Positions 10,907-21,738 of a DNA stretch of 64,000 nt are shown in pieces. Numbering within the stretch: the first letter of the stretch is position 1; each line of letters begins with the position of its first letter. The notes beneath the pieces are model-generated. The model saw only the letters and a program-made list of their open reading frames with translations. It made no database searches and was not told the DNA's origin. Position numbers and translations under genes: made by a program. This stretch comes from Cenococcum geophilum 1.58 (taxonomy: Eukaryota; Ascomycota; Dothideomycetes; Gloniales; Gloniaceae): NCBI GenBank assembly GCA_001692895.1, contig KV748192.1, forward strand, positions 744,001-808,000, in the 5' to 3' direction.

Positions 10907-13900
10907 TTACCGTAGTATAAGACTCTGCGTAAAGTTAGTGCTAGTAAAGTAACATATAATATATAGATAACTCACTAGGTTATTATAGGGGACTATAGCC
11001 TAGGCTAAGGGGTCTTCCCTAGGGTTAAGCGCTATTAGGTTAATTAAAGTGGTTTTAAAGAAAATAGTAGGACGCTTTAATCCGCCGGCGCTAAGTTTAT
11101 AAGGGTTGCTTATATACTATATGCATACTACTTACTAGTTTAGTATAGTAGCACTAGGGCTACCCATAAGGCCTATAACCCGCAACTTTTACTATAATAT
11201 AAGTAGTATAGTATTAAGGATTATCCTCTTACTACTATCTTTAAAGCCTTTAGTATAATCCGGGCGCTAAAATAGTATATTAGCGGGATTTACTTTATCT
11301 AGCTTATATTTAATCTTAAAATTAAACTTAGCTAGTTCCTTAGCATACTAGGCCTAGTAAGTAAATAAGCTTTTAGTGGTTATAAAGTACCTAAAATTGT
11401 TATAATTATAGAGCACGCGCGTTACATACGTGGCGTATTTAAGGTAATAGCGCCACGTCTTAAAGTATTATACTATACTTTTAGGCTAGTAAGCTTCTAA
11501 CTATAATAAGCAATTAGGTACTAGTAAAGTTAATCTTTCTACCCTAAAGGCTGTAGAAGTATACCGCTATAGGTATAGTTAAAAGCGTTAGTAATTATTA
11601 TTAAGGGTAAATTAGGGTTAAAGTAGCGAAGTAGAGGAGCCTATATAAATATAGCACGTAGCTTATAGAGCGCCTACTACGCGTTATTAGGCTAGGACTA
11701 AGGTTAATACAATTTACTAGGCCCTTTTAACTTACGCTTTTACTTCTTCTCCCTATTTAACGTTGGATTGCAATATACCTATATAAGATATATATATAGG
11801 GGTATACGGTATCTAAGTAGTTCTAGATAAATCGCCTATAAAAGTTAGTAAAGCTAAGGAAGACCTAGACGTCCCTATAGGACTTAGGCTTAGGCTATTC
11901 CTTAATAGCTTTTACGCGGTTAGGGTCCATTATAATACCCCTAGGGGTAATAATAAAGCCTAGGAACTTAACGTTCTCAGTATAAAAGATATATTTTAAT
12001 AGTTTAGCGTATAGCTCCTAAGCGCGGAGCTATTATAGTACCTACTTAATATACTTAACGTACTTATCCTCGTTATTTAAGTAGATAAGAATATTATCTA
12101 GGTAAACTATATAAATAGTATCTACTAGGGTTTCTAGAGCTTTATAAATATAGCTTTAGAAAGTTATAGGGGCGTTAGTAAGACTAAAGGGCATTACTAG
12201 GTACTTAAAGTAACTATAGCGTATCTTAAATACAGTTTTCTATTTGTCTCCCTTTTTAATATAAATTTTATAGTACGCATTATAAAGATCTAGCTTTATA
12301 AATATCTTTGCATAGTTAAGCCTATTAAAGAGTTCGCTAACTAGTAGTAGGGGGTACCGATTCTTAATCGTGATCTTATTTAGGCGTCTATAGTTAACGC
12401 ATAGCCGTATTATACCGTCTACTTTTAGTATAAAGAGGATGGGCGCTCTAGTAGGCGACTTATTGGGCCTAATCTAGCCCTTTTTAAAAGCACTGTCTAG
12501 GTACTTTTATAAGATCTATAACTCTTTTTATAAGAGGTTATAGAGGGGTATTTACGGTAGTGTTTTGCCTTCTTCTAAGTTAATTATATAGTTATACTTA
12601 GAGTTCTGTAATAGTATACTTATTAGCTTATTAAAGAAGATATTAATTTCCTCCTTATATATATCTAGTAGGCTAGGGGCCATAGAGGTTAAAGCAATTA
12701 TTATATAGTAATATGCTTCTAGGAGCTAGTAAAGAAAAGGGTATAGCCGATATACATTTTATAGGTATACTTGCATTAAGAGTATATATAGCTCTACTAC
12801 AGTATACTTAATAGTTTTAGGGTTTTAATCACCTCCCCCTTATATATAGGTGATCTGCGCCGGTACCAGAGGGTCTCTATAAGTACTTACTGCTAGTAAC
12901 GGCAGGTCCTCTACTATATTTATAACTAGTATCTCTATATCTAAAGGGTCTATACGGGTACTTACTACTAGTAACAACAGGTTCTCTATTATGTTTATAA
13001 CCGGCGTAAAGAAGGAGTCTTCTAGCTATAGCAAATAGACTATTTTGATAGCCTTAATATCTGCTAGGAGAGCGTTAAGGGTAACTATTTAGAGGCGTTT
13101 AGGGTCCGAAGTACCCTAAATAAACTATTTAGAACGGAAGCTAATTAATAGATCTACTTCCGCGAGCTAATTCTATTTAAGAACTATATTATAACTGTTA
13201 AATAAGCCGCCCTAAAAGGTCTGCGGGCTAATAGTATAAGGGGTACCCTAGGAGTTGCTAGTAGTAACTGTTAGATTATAAGCATCCTAGATTATTATCT
13301 GGTTGCTATTAAGGAAATGTATAATAGGTTTATGTAAATATAGCGTATAGTATATAGGTAGGTTAAACCTATGGACAATATCTCAATTAACAAGGTTAAT
13401 TTGGCACCTATTATTGTATAAAGTATATAGGCGGACTTCGCCCTAGGGTGTATTTATTATAATATATACCATAATGCGTTTCTTCTCTCCCTTTATATTA
13501 GGCCCTAGTTACAGTTAAAAGAGATGCGCTACTAGGGCTTTAGGTTTTCTAAAGCCTAAGCTAACTTCTCTTTATTAGCCTGCTTCTAGTGTTCCTTATA
13601 GTGGCTGCCTACGGTCCTTTAACTTACCTGCGTAGCACTAGCGTCTAGGGGGTCCCCTAAGCTATCTAGCTTTTAGGTAATCTCCCTAGGAGTTTGCTTA
13701 AAGCGTTACCCTTTTTAGGTTCTGTTCCCTAAGCCTAACTTTATAGAGCCTATACTGCGACCGCGCTTTATATATAATAATTTACTACTGCTACTTACGC
13801 AATCTTCCGCGAGCTTTGTAATATTAAGCAATTACTCTATACAGCGGATTTTATTAAAGAGGTCTTTAGCGGTTTTTACCTATTAGGCGAAGTTCTGGCG

Positions 13901-14780
13901 GAAGAGCTCTGCTTATAGGTAGGCTAGAAGATATAAGAACTAAAAGTCTACCTATTATTTAGGATTAATAAAAGGGGTATAAGAGAAGAGGTCCTCTAAG
14001 CTATATATACGGGCTAGGAAAACGTTAAACCTCTAGTTCTCCTTTATAACAGCCATATAGTATATTATAGCATTATTAAAGCGTCTTACTATAGGGTTCC
14101 TAATCTGGTCTTAGACTATAGTCTTAAACTCGGCCTATAGTAAAGGACCCTTATCCTTAGTACCTAACCGGCAATAAACTAATTAGGCGATTATCTTTTC
14201 TTTTATAAGACCTTTAATAGCCTAGCGCGTACGTTACTTATAGTTGTAGTTAGCATTATTAACCTTAAATCGGTTCTTAACTGTGGTAATCTACCGGTTA
14301 AAATGCTGTTAAGTAGTACCGCTAATATTGGGTAGTAACTTCTTAACTAGGGCGTCGAGATTTAATTAGCGTATGCGTTCGCTATATAACTTATACTCTT
14401 TACTAAAGAGGCAACAGGAGGGCTTTATTAAATTAATAATGCTCTATAAGTTAGCTATTTTCTTACCTAGCTCGTCTAGCTCCTTTATATTAGCGGTATT
14501 AGGTAGGACGCTAGTAACCTTATTAAGCTCCTATTAAGCCTAGGTATATAAGTTAAACTAGTTTTTAGCGTTCGTAAATATCTAATCATTTTAAGGTTTA
14601 GAAGGTAGCTTAGATGCTACTAGTATACTTCTAGCGATTTTGTCTAAACTAGATCCTAAGGCGTTTTACAGTCGCATTGCTAGCGTATTACCGTTAGGTA
14701 TAGGCGTTAGTTTTCTTTTCGGAGGGATTATAGAAAAATTAAACCAGCTATCCTCTTAAGGGAGTTAGTAAGGATTTAAA
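10907..14780 (-). pseudogene. E gag, protease, reverse transcriptase and RNase H
   Basis: Reading down the minus strand, gag occupies roughly 14700-13600 and a protease region lies near 13400-13100. Reverse transcriptase is clear at about 12560-11990: LCVNYRRLNKITIKNRYPLL near 12400-12340 and YLDNILIY near 12110-12075, the YLDD box with one Asp changed. RNase H follows to about 11280. The frame joins 3839 after removal of F. The 5' leader next to the LTR (TTTAAATCCTTACTAAC on the minus strand) resembles that of L. Internal TAA/TAG codons are numerous. Gag limits are by position only. Confidence 0.8.
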
Positions 14781-15006
14781 TATAAGGTAAGGATGTAGAT
14801 AAGGAGTTTAATAATAGAATAATAGGGTATATTGTATAGACAGAGACGAATCCTTAAGGGAAAAGGAGGAGTCTATGTGTAAGGTAGGAAGGGTTTTCCC
14901 TAGGCATGTGTAGAGCACGTGCCTTACGGGCGAGTCACCCCTAGGTTGCCCCAGGGTCGCCCATACCTTACGGCTATATAACTATTTACTTAGGTTTTAC
15001 CTAATA
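14781..15006 (-). repeat. E 5' LTR (226 bp)
   Basis: Starts TATAAGGTAAGG (RIP form of TGTAAGGTGAAG) and ends ACCTAATA; the same length as the partner at 853-1078. It is followed by target duplication AAAAT at 15007-15011. This is the 5' LTR because E reads on the minus strand. Confidence 0.92.
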
Positions 15007-15011
15007 AAAAT

Positions 15012-15440
15012 AAATTAGTAAGATATAAGCTATATAGAGGACTATAACCAGTTAAGACGCTAGGACGTTTATAGGAAACAATATTATAGGACTTTATTAT
15101 TAAGTTACCAAAGTTAAAGGATTCTATTACTAGATAGGAGCATAATATAATACTAGTTATATTTAAGTTAAACCTACTAGCTAAAATAAAAATTTACCCT
15201 ATATAGTATATCGCGATACTAGAGCCAGCGTATAGAGATATAAAGCTACTAGTCTATAAGGCAGATATATATAAAGGATAAAAAAAGATAAATAGTAAGT
15301 TTTAAAGATTATTAGTTATAAGGATATTAATAATATAGTATAGTATAAAGTTAAGTAGATAGGCTATAATAAGACTACCTAGAAACTATAAAACTTAAAG
15401 AACGCTATAGGAAAGGTATAGGAGTATTAAAAGAAAACGG
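15012..15440 (+). pseudogene. H pol fragment with internal integrase deletion
   Basis: Up to about 15146 this matches the start of the integrase core in A (to about 27095). The match then jumps to about 27780 (GTTATATTTAAGTTAAACC). About 690 bp covering the whole catalytic core of integrase is missing. The remainder holds the integrase C-terminal region and chromodomain-like end (to about 15430). The deletion is a second, independent inactivating change besides RIP stops. Confidence 0.8.
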
Positions 15441-15449
15441 GTTAGGTAA

Positions 15450-15700
15450 TATTAAGAAAGAGCTAAAGATAAAGGGATTAGTTAAAGGTAATAGATAAGT
15501 TAGGTTATCTAAGGGATCTACTACTAATATATAAGTTATTTCCGCCTTTTCTTAATTGGAACCCTTTTTAGCCTTCTTAGCCTTAAGCTTAGCTAAACCT
15601 TACTTAGTAAGCTTCTACTTCTTTAAACGGACCTTCTTATAACCCTTTTTAAGGTGGGATAACTAAGTATAAGTAACTTGTCAAGCCTTAAATACACGCC
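15450..15700 (-). pseudogene. H copy of conserved antisense reading frame
   Basis: On the minus strand, opposite to H pol, the frame reads LKKGYKKVRLKKQKLTK.GL, then a lysine-rich AKLKAKKAKKG stretch, matching the frame in J (39248-39640) and more distantly A and B. The stops seen are TAA at Gln positions. The upstream part is displaced by solo LTR N. I do not recognise the product; it looks like a short, basic helical protein. Confidence 0.55.
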
Positions 15701-15805
15701 ACTCTTTAGTATAAATTTATTTACTATTATTGTTACGGAGTACGTATAAGCGACAATAATATATAGTAAAGTAGATATTATTAAGCTATGTATATAAACT
15801 GTGTA

Positions 15806-16250
15806 ACGTACCTTGCGGGCCAGTGGGCCCTGCGGGCCAGTGGGCCACTTTAAAAACTCACCAAAAAATTAGGAAATTGACACCTTAATATCTCAACAAC
15901 CACTTAATAATAAATTCCAATAATTTAGATTTAGACTTTTATATATACTCTATAGCTTCTATTAAAGTTATATAGTAAATGGTTTAGTAGTTTTTAAGAT
16001 ATTAAATTTTAGGGGCTAAAATAAGTCTAAACTACTATATCTTAAAAAATACTAAACCATTTACTATGTAAGTTTAATAGAAGCTATAGAGTATATATAA
16101 AAGTCTAAATCTAAATTATTAGAATTTATTATTAAGTGGTTGTTAAGATATTAAGGTGTCAATTTCCTAATTTTTTGGTGAGTTTTTGAAGTGGCCCGCT
16201 GGCCTGCTGGGCCCACTGGCCTGCTGGGCCCACTGGCCCGCAGGGTACGT
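15806..16250. mobile_element. Foldback MITE copy 1 (445 bp)
   Basis: Almost the whole element is one inverted repeat with arms of about 200 bp around a centre near 16015 (AGGGGCTAAAATAAG). It is flanked by TA at 15804-15805 and 16251-16252. The ends read ACGTACCTTGCGG / CCGCAGGGTACGT. Near each end lie short tandem GGGCCAGTGGGCC-type units. It has no coding capacity. The core is shared with 37935-38343. TA duplication suggests mobilisation by a Tc1/mariner-type transposase; that is inferred. Confidence 0.88.
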
Positions 16251-16377
16251 TAATAAGATTAAGATATTACGTAAGGAAAGAAGGTAGGAAAACGGGAAGA
16301 AAGGGTATATATTGTAAACGTAGTTGCTTAGTTAATATATACACGGAGTAAAATAGAGTTTAAGTGGTAGTTCTGGC

Positions 16378-16425
16378 AGAACTTAGTAGAACTTAGTAAA
16401 ACTTAGTAGAACTTAGTAGAATATA
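16378..16425 (+). repeat. Short tandem repeat AACTTAGTAG
   Basis: About five consecutive ten-base units of the form AACTTAGTAG/AACTTAGTAA inside solo LTR N. Ordinary microsatellite-like expansion; it may be part of the LTR regulatory region. Confidence 0.75.
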
Positions 16426-16562
16426 GTAAAATACAGCAGATTGCCATCAGATTCCCGTAGATTGCTATTAGATTATTATCTCGTGGTCGGTCTCTAGTTG
16501 CTAAGTTGGTAGAAATAGGTGGATATATATAAGGTGTTATAGGGGTGTCCTATAATAATTAT

Positions 16563-17026
16563 TTTAAAGCTTTTAAACCTTAGTAAGGGCTAAGACTAGC
16601 TTATCCCTAAGATAAGCCGCTTTAGATTAAATATAAGACCCTAAAATAAATTAAATAAGAAACTAGACAGTTATAAAGAATTATAAGACGTATATATTTA
16701 GCGTTAGAGATAGATTAAACATTATAAGATAATCGTATATTCGCTTGCGTACACTTAGCGTATAAAAAAGGTTAGTAATTAAATAGAGCCGCGATTATAA
16801 TATATATTAACCTTTTCTCTATATAATAAGAATAGGATAGTATAACCCTACTAAGTAAAAGAATTATAGTTACTAGCTAATTATAATAATTAGATATAAA
16901 GGATCTAATAGGAGGTATTAGGAATAATAAAGGTTATTAAATTAAAGATAGGAATGCTATACCTTTAATAGATAACTTAAAGATATAAAATATCTTTAAG
17001 GACAAAGATAAAAAGGAGGGGGATAG
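16563..17026 (+). other. H 3' untranslated region
   Basis: Homologous to 28340-28795 of A: CCTTAGTAAGGGC, a shared AGATTAAATATAA block, and AAGGAGGGGGATAGTAT just before the LTR, a purine-rich tract. No independent sense gene is supported. Confidence 0.6.
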
Positions 17027-17433
17027 TATTACGGACCTTATATTAACAGTAGTATAGCTACTAAAAAGAGATATAAATAAACTAGTAGTAAAAGTATGGA
17101 AGGTATTAGAACTAGTTAAACTATAAAATAAAGGGTAATTAAGTTATATAGTTAGTTATATTATAAGTTTGGAATATAGGAATATAGGACGTACTAATAT
17201 ACTAATATACCGATATACTTAGTACATTTCTTAGGCGCAATATTGTATATTTAAAGGACTATAGTTCCTACTTAGATAGTTCTCTTTCCTTATAGTAAAT
17301 CTTAGAATATAATTAGAGTTACTCTATTAGGCAATTACTTTACTAGTTATTATTACGTTATTAACTTATTCTTACCTATATACCTAGCCCATTAATAAGT
17401 CTACCGTAGTATTTCCTATAAGGCTTTATTATA
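17027..17433 (+). repeat. H 3' LTR (407 bp)
   Basis: Begins TATTACGGACC (RIP form of TGTTACGG) and ends GGCTTTATTATA. It matches the LTRs at 37569-38400 (I) and 38513-38935 (J) closely, and the A/B LTRs at both ends. It contains a short run of ACTAATATACTAATATACCG repeats. Confidence 0.88.
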
Positions 17434-18960
17434 TTATTAGTTTTTATAAGGAAGTAATAGTTAGATAATATATACTTATATTCCCTTTTTCTAAATAACG
17501 CTATTATAATAAAGTTACGGCTATTTACTAAAAGGGTATTAGAAGGTAAAGTATAAAGATACCTTACTTATTAAGATTAATCCTTTTCCTTAACACCTTA
17601 CTTCCCATTATTAACCTTCGTCCAATTTGGACGTATTTTTAATATATTATTAAGATTTCTTCTTTTTTTATTAATAATTTAATATACCTCTTTATTCTCC
17701 TACTAACTACTCTTTTAAGTAAATTCTATAGCGTATTTTAGCCCTACCTTTATATATAAAACCCTAACCTCTACTAACCTATAATTAGTGCTAGTCCTAC
17801 CTAAATAATTTTGCCTATATATCTTTAAAAGACTAAAAATCTAATAATAGGATTCTAGAGGCTTATAATAAGATACACTACATTAGATCTAATACCTTTA
17901 GTTTTTATAATTAATATATATATATATATATACTAAGAGCGGTAGTTATATTAAGGTAAGCTTTTCTATCCTTAATAGATTTCTATTACTAACTTTAAGC
18001 TCTAATAGCCTAGGCCTAAGTAGCAACGTTTCTTTAATATCCTTAACTACTATATCGCCCAGGCTCTCTCCTATTTAAGCACTAATACTAAATATTTAGG
18101 TTAAATTTAAGACTATACCATAGCTATCTATATTGCCTATAATTCCTATTAAGCTAGCTAGTAACGCCTAATATAAGAGTAAAGTTAGTATATTAAGGAT
18201 AGGGTAATAGATAGGGGTAATAAGAAGAAGGTTGCTGTTTACTATAGGAAGGAGTTTATATATACGCGTTAAGTTTTAAAAGAGTATAATATAATGCGTT
18301 ATTAGGTAGGTTACCCTTTAGGTACCTAGTAGATAAGTAACTAATAGTTATTATAGCAAGGTCTTAGTGGTTCTGGTTTATACCAGCTAGCTAATATCTC
18401 TATTTATTTTAGGCTTAAGCGTATCTTTATTAACTATAAGCTTACGCTATAAGAGCTTTATTAGTATTAGTTTGGACCTAATATTAGTATTAAGCGTTTA
18501 AGGATCTTTGCCCTAGCTATACCTTATTATCCTACCCCTATTTTTATGCCTACTTATACCCCTATTAAGAGGTCTAGATCCTATTCTTGTTAGCTATTAC
18601 TTAGTAGCCTAATAGATACTAATCCTACTCTTAAGGGTAAGGTATAATGGCTTTTTAGATTAAGTATTTAGGATTTATTCTTATATATAATAGTAATTAA
18701 AGACCTTAATTAAGGTGCTCGGGAAGGCCTTAGAAGGCTTTTAGGAAGGGCTTAAAAGCCCTAAAAATAATATTTCTAGTATAGATTAATTAATAGGAAT
18801 ACAATTCTAGTAAAATGCCCTATTAATTCTATACTATATACGTAAAAAGGCTAAGGACCTATCCTACCTTAGGCTATAGCTCTATCCCTATAGTTTCTGG
18901 AGCCTATCTATTCTATATCTAATTTAACCTATTTATTCTTTAGGGCCTCTTACTGCCTAC
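17434..18960 (-). other. L 3' region, function unknown
   Basis: About 1.5 kb downstream of the L chromodomain, conserved with 36420-37568 of M. Both strands carry frames interrupted only by RIP-type stops, so I cannot say which, if either, is coding. It contains an (AT)n run at about 17909-17931. No LTR edge is visible before H begins. Confidence 0.5.
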
Positions 18961-19029
18961 TATAAGCTTTTTTTATAGGTCGCGATAATACTATAGTATT
19001 AGAGCACTTTCTATAATTTATAGATTATG

Positions 19030-21269
19030 GACTTTAGTTCTAATATTCTTTTAGAATATCCTTATAATAATTAAGATAATCCTCTAGTTCCTATATAGAG
19101 TCCTTAGTAGGCTAGCCTAGCTATTTAACTTTATATTAAAGCTTGTTCTTAACGGACTTATAATATGGTATAGCTTTAACTTTATACCACTCGTCTACTA
19201 CCTTAGGGTGTTTAATTAGGCCTAGATAAAAGTTCTTTTCTAGTAGTAGTCTATACTATAGCTCTAGTAGGTTTATATAAAATACTAAATATATATAGGC
19301 TATAGATAGGGGTAGCTAGAGACAGTAGGTTAACTTACTAATTTATTTCTTAATTTAAAAGGGACCTAGGTATCATATATTAAGCTTCTTTAATAGTTAA
19401 TAGGTTTTAATATTTGTTAAACGTAATAGAACCTTATTACCTACTCCGAAATGCTTATCCTAGTGCTTATAATTATACTAAAGTCTTTACTACTTTTAGG
19501 CGTCTTATAAGCTCTGCTTTGCATACTTCTATTACTCCTTCTATTCCTAAAGGTATTCTTATACCCTTTAGTAGATGTCCTTAAACTTCCTAGTAGGATC
19601 CTATAACTAATTATACGGCCTTAGCCAGTAATTATTAGGTATACTATTAAACCTAAATAGTTAAACGCTATAGGCAATCTAGATTAGTGCATACTTATAT
19701 AATACGTATTACTTTAAATTATAAGCGTACTCTATATACGGAAGTAGCTTATACTAGTTATCTTACTAGTAGTTTAAATATATTTATAGGTAAGATCTAG
19801 TTCCTAGTTCTAGCGTTTTATTTACCGGTCCGTTTATAAATAAAAAGCTATACTATAATAGTGGTCTATCTTTAAATAGAAGTATAGGTCCGACTAGTAC
19901 TAGCTTATAAAGACGCTGCCCCTATTAGTAATAATAGAGTGCGGCTAATCTACTTTAAAAAAGCATTCTCCTTAATTAGGTTAGTAAGCGCTTATATATT
20001 AATTATCTTGTTAATAAAAAGATATTAGACGTACTTTAAAACCCTATTAATAAGTATAAGGACCGAATTATATGTTCGTCCTTAGCTATTTTTAAATAGC
20101 GGGAGATCCACAATAAAGTCCATGGCGTAATATTACTATAGCTTACTAGCGGGGGAAACTAATTTAAGTAGACCCTATAGCTTATATCTATAGATCTTAT
20201 ATATTTAATACTTCTTATAATAGCTAATATACTCCTTTACTTCCTACTTAAGCTTTAGCCAATAGTATTTACGCTAAAGTAACTCCACTATCTTAGCTTA
20301 ACTATAATAGCAGCCTAAAGAATTATTGTAATTCTTTATAAGAATCTTCTGTTATAAATTTGCTTTTTATAGCACCTAAACTTTACTAAATTTATATAGT
20401 AGGCCTATTAAGTCTAGTTCCTAATAGTAGCGCCTAGTAGCTTCCTTTCCGTTACATTTCTAGTCTACTTTTACATTAAAGATAGTATAAAAAGTATCCC
20501 TCCGTTATACCTTACAGATAAAATCTATTAATCTTTTAAATAGTTTCTAGGTAAAAGCTATTTTATTCTATACTACTCTAAGTATAAGACTAGATAGTAC
20601 TATAAATCTTATAACTCTTTAACGCGCGTATATTAGGAAGGCCGCTATAAGGTTAAAGTCCTTTAGTTATTATAGCGCTCTAAGTTCTAATTACTCTATA
20701 GCTTTGCTATTAGTTTAAGGGGATAGCTCAGTAATTAGATATAGTATATTACTAGGTTCTAAGAATATATTAAAGATGTCCTATTTAGGTATATATAGAC
20801 CCTTATTAGTAATAAACTAGGTACTAGCTAAAATATTAGTAAAAACTAATAGGGCTTATACTGCCTAAGACTTAGTATATAGAGCTATAGGTACTTAAGT
20901 ATTCTATACCTAGAGCTTATTTTATAATATATGGAGTAAGATATCTATTATTTATTTTCCTTTTCCTATTTTAAAGCCTTTAGTATAGTCTAGCCATTAT
21001 AATAGTCTATTAGTAGGGTTACTTTCCCTTAGCTTATATTTAATCTTAAAATTAAATTACGCGAGCTTCTCTACTTATTTAGCTTATTTAGGTATAAGCT
21101 CCTTTATAGTTATAAAGTAGCGTAAATTATAATAATCTAAGAGTATATAAGTAGTATAGCTTACGTACTTAAGGTAGTATTACCACTATTTAAAGTAGTT
21201 AACCATAGCTAGCAGTTTCTTATCGTGGGTATAATACCTAACTTTAGGCCCCTAAAATTTTCTGCTATA
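19030..21269 (-). pseudogene. L pol distal part: RNase H end, integrase, chromodomain
   Basis: On the minus strand from 21269 the frame gives the RNase H end (YYTHDKKLLAMVNYFK near 21220, KIKYKL near 21020). The integrase core is at about 20090-19680 (DFIVDLPLFKNS; IITNRGSVFIS with Asp replaced; QTDRQIKR for the usual HP.TDGQ.ER). The chromodomain is at about 19140-19030 (YKVKWLGQPTKDS..EPEDY with RIP reversal). TAA/TAG stops are scattered. Element A separates this part from 29226. Confidence 0.83.
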
Positions 21270-21694
21270 TATTACGGACGCTTTAAGTACGATGTTATGA
21301 CTACTTGGAGAAGAGACGGAAGAAGCTAGTTGGTTAATTTAGGTACGGTTTAGGATGGAGCCAATAGAACTATGTGACGAGGAATGGTAACCAAGGTCAT
21401 ATAATATGCTACGTATTAAACGAGAGGAATGAGAGGAACTTACGTACCTTATATATAAGACGTATATTACGTATAAGAAGGATTTTATAGAAGTACGGTT
21501 GTGTATTTAAGGACCCTTAGTCCCTACCTAGATAGTTCCTTCCTTATAGTAATTCTTAGAATATAATTAGAGTTAATCTATTAAGTAACCACTCCACCAG
21601 TTATTATTACGTTGTTAACTTTTATACTTATATTTCCTACACACCTAGCCTAATAATGAGCCCACCGTAGTTCTTGCTATAAGGTTCCATTATA
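21270..21694 (+). repeat. A 5' LTR (425 bp)
   Basis: Starts TATTACGGACGC (the 3' LTR has TGTTACGG) and ends CCATTATA (the 3' LTR has CCGTTACA). The pair differs by transitions, consistent with RIP after insertion. Confidence 0.95.
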
Positions 21695-21738
21695 TAATTA
21701 CTACCTAGTTACGGTATTAATATAAGAAGTTAAACAAT

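Larger units (their letters stand above)
853..15006 (-). mobile_element. Gypsy chromovirus E (minus), complete but nested and RIP-mutated
   Basis: A complete Ty3/gypsy element is bounded by 226-bp LTRs (853-1078 and 14781-15006), with target duplication AAAAT at 848-852 and 15007-15011. Domain order on the minus strand is gag, protease, reverse transcriptase, RNase H, integrase, chromodomain; this is the Ty3 order. Copia element F is inserted between the RNase H/early integrase part and the integrase core. The G-run on the minus strand next to the low-coordinate LTR (1081-1097 read in reverse) is the polypurine tract, which confirms orientation. LTR ends (TGTAAGG...) and leader resemble those of L, so the two are relatives. 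Confidence 0.9.
15731..16557 (+). repeat. Solo LTR N, carrying a foldback MITE
   Basis: Begins TGTTACGGAG and ends TCCTATAATA, with target duplication ATTAT at 15726-15730 and 16558-16562. Removing the MITE and its TA duplicate leaves about 380 bp with no internal coding sequence, so a solo LTR left by LTR-LTR recombination is the best reading. I found no second copy in the window, so the family is unidentified. Confidence 0.65.
288..17433 (+). mobile_element. Gypsy element H (family A/J), 3' half, interrupted
   Basis: This is the right-hand part of a plus-strand Ty3/gypsy chromovirus related to A (21270-29220), and closer to J. In order it holds RNase H to early integrase (288-852), insertion E (853-15006), an integrase remnant and chromodomain region (15012-15420), an antisense reading frame (15450-15700), solo LTR N with a MITE (15731-16557), a 3' untranslated region, and the 3' LTR (17027-17433). 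The 5' half and 5' LTR lie left of the window. H sits in the 3' region of minus-strand element L; the five bases right of its LTR are TTATT, the expected target duplication. Stop codons of RIP type occur throughout. Confidence 0.85.
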
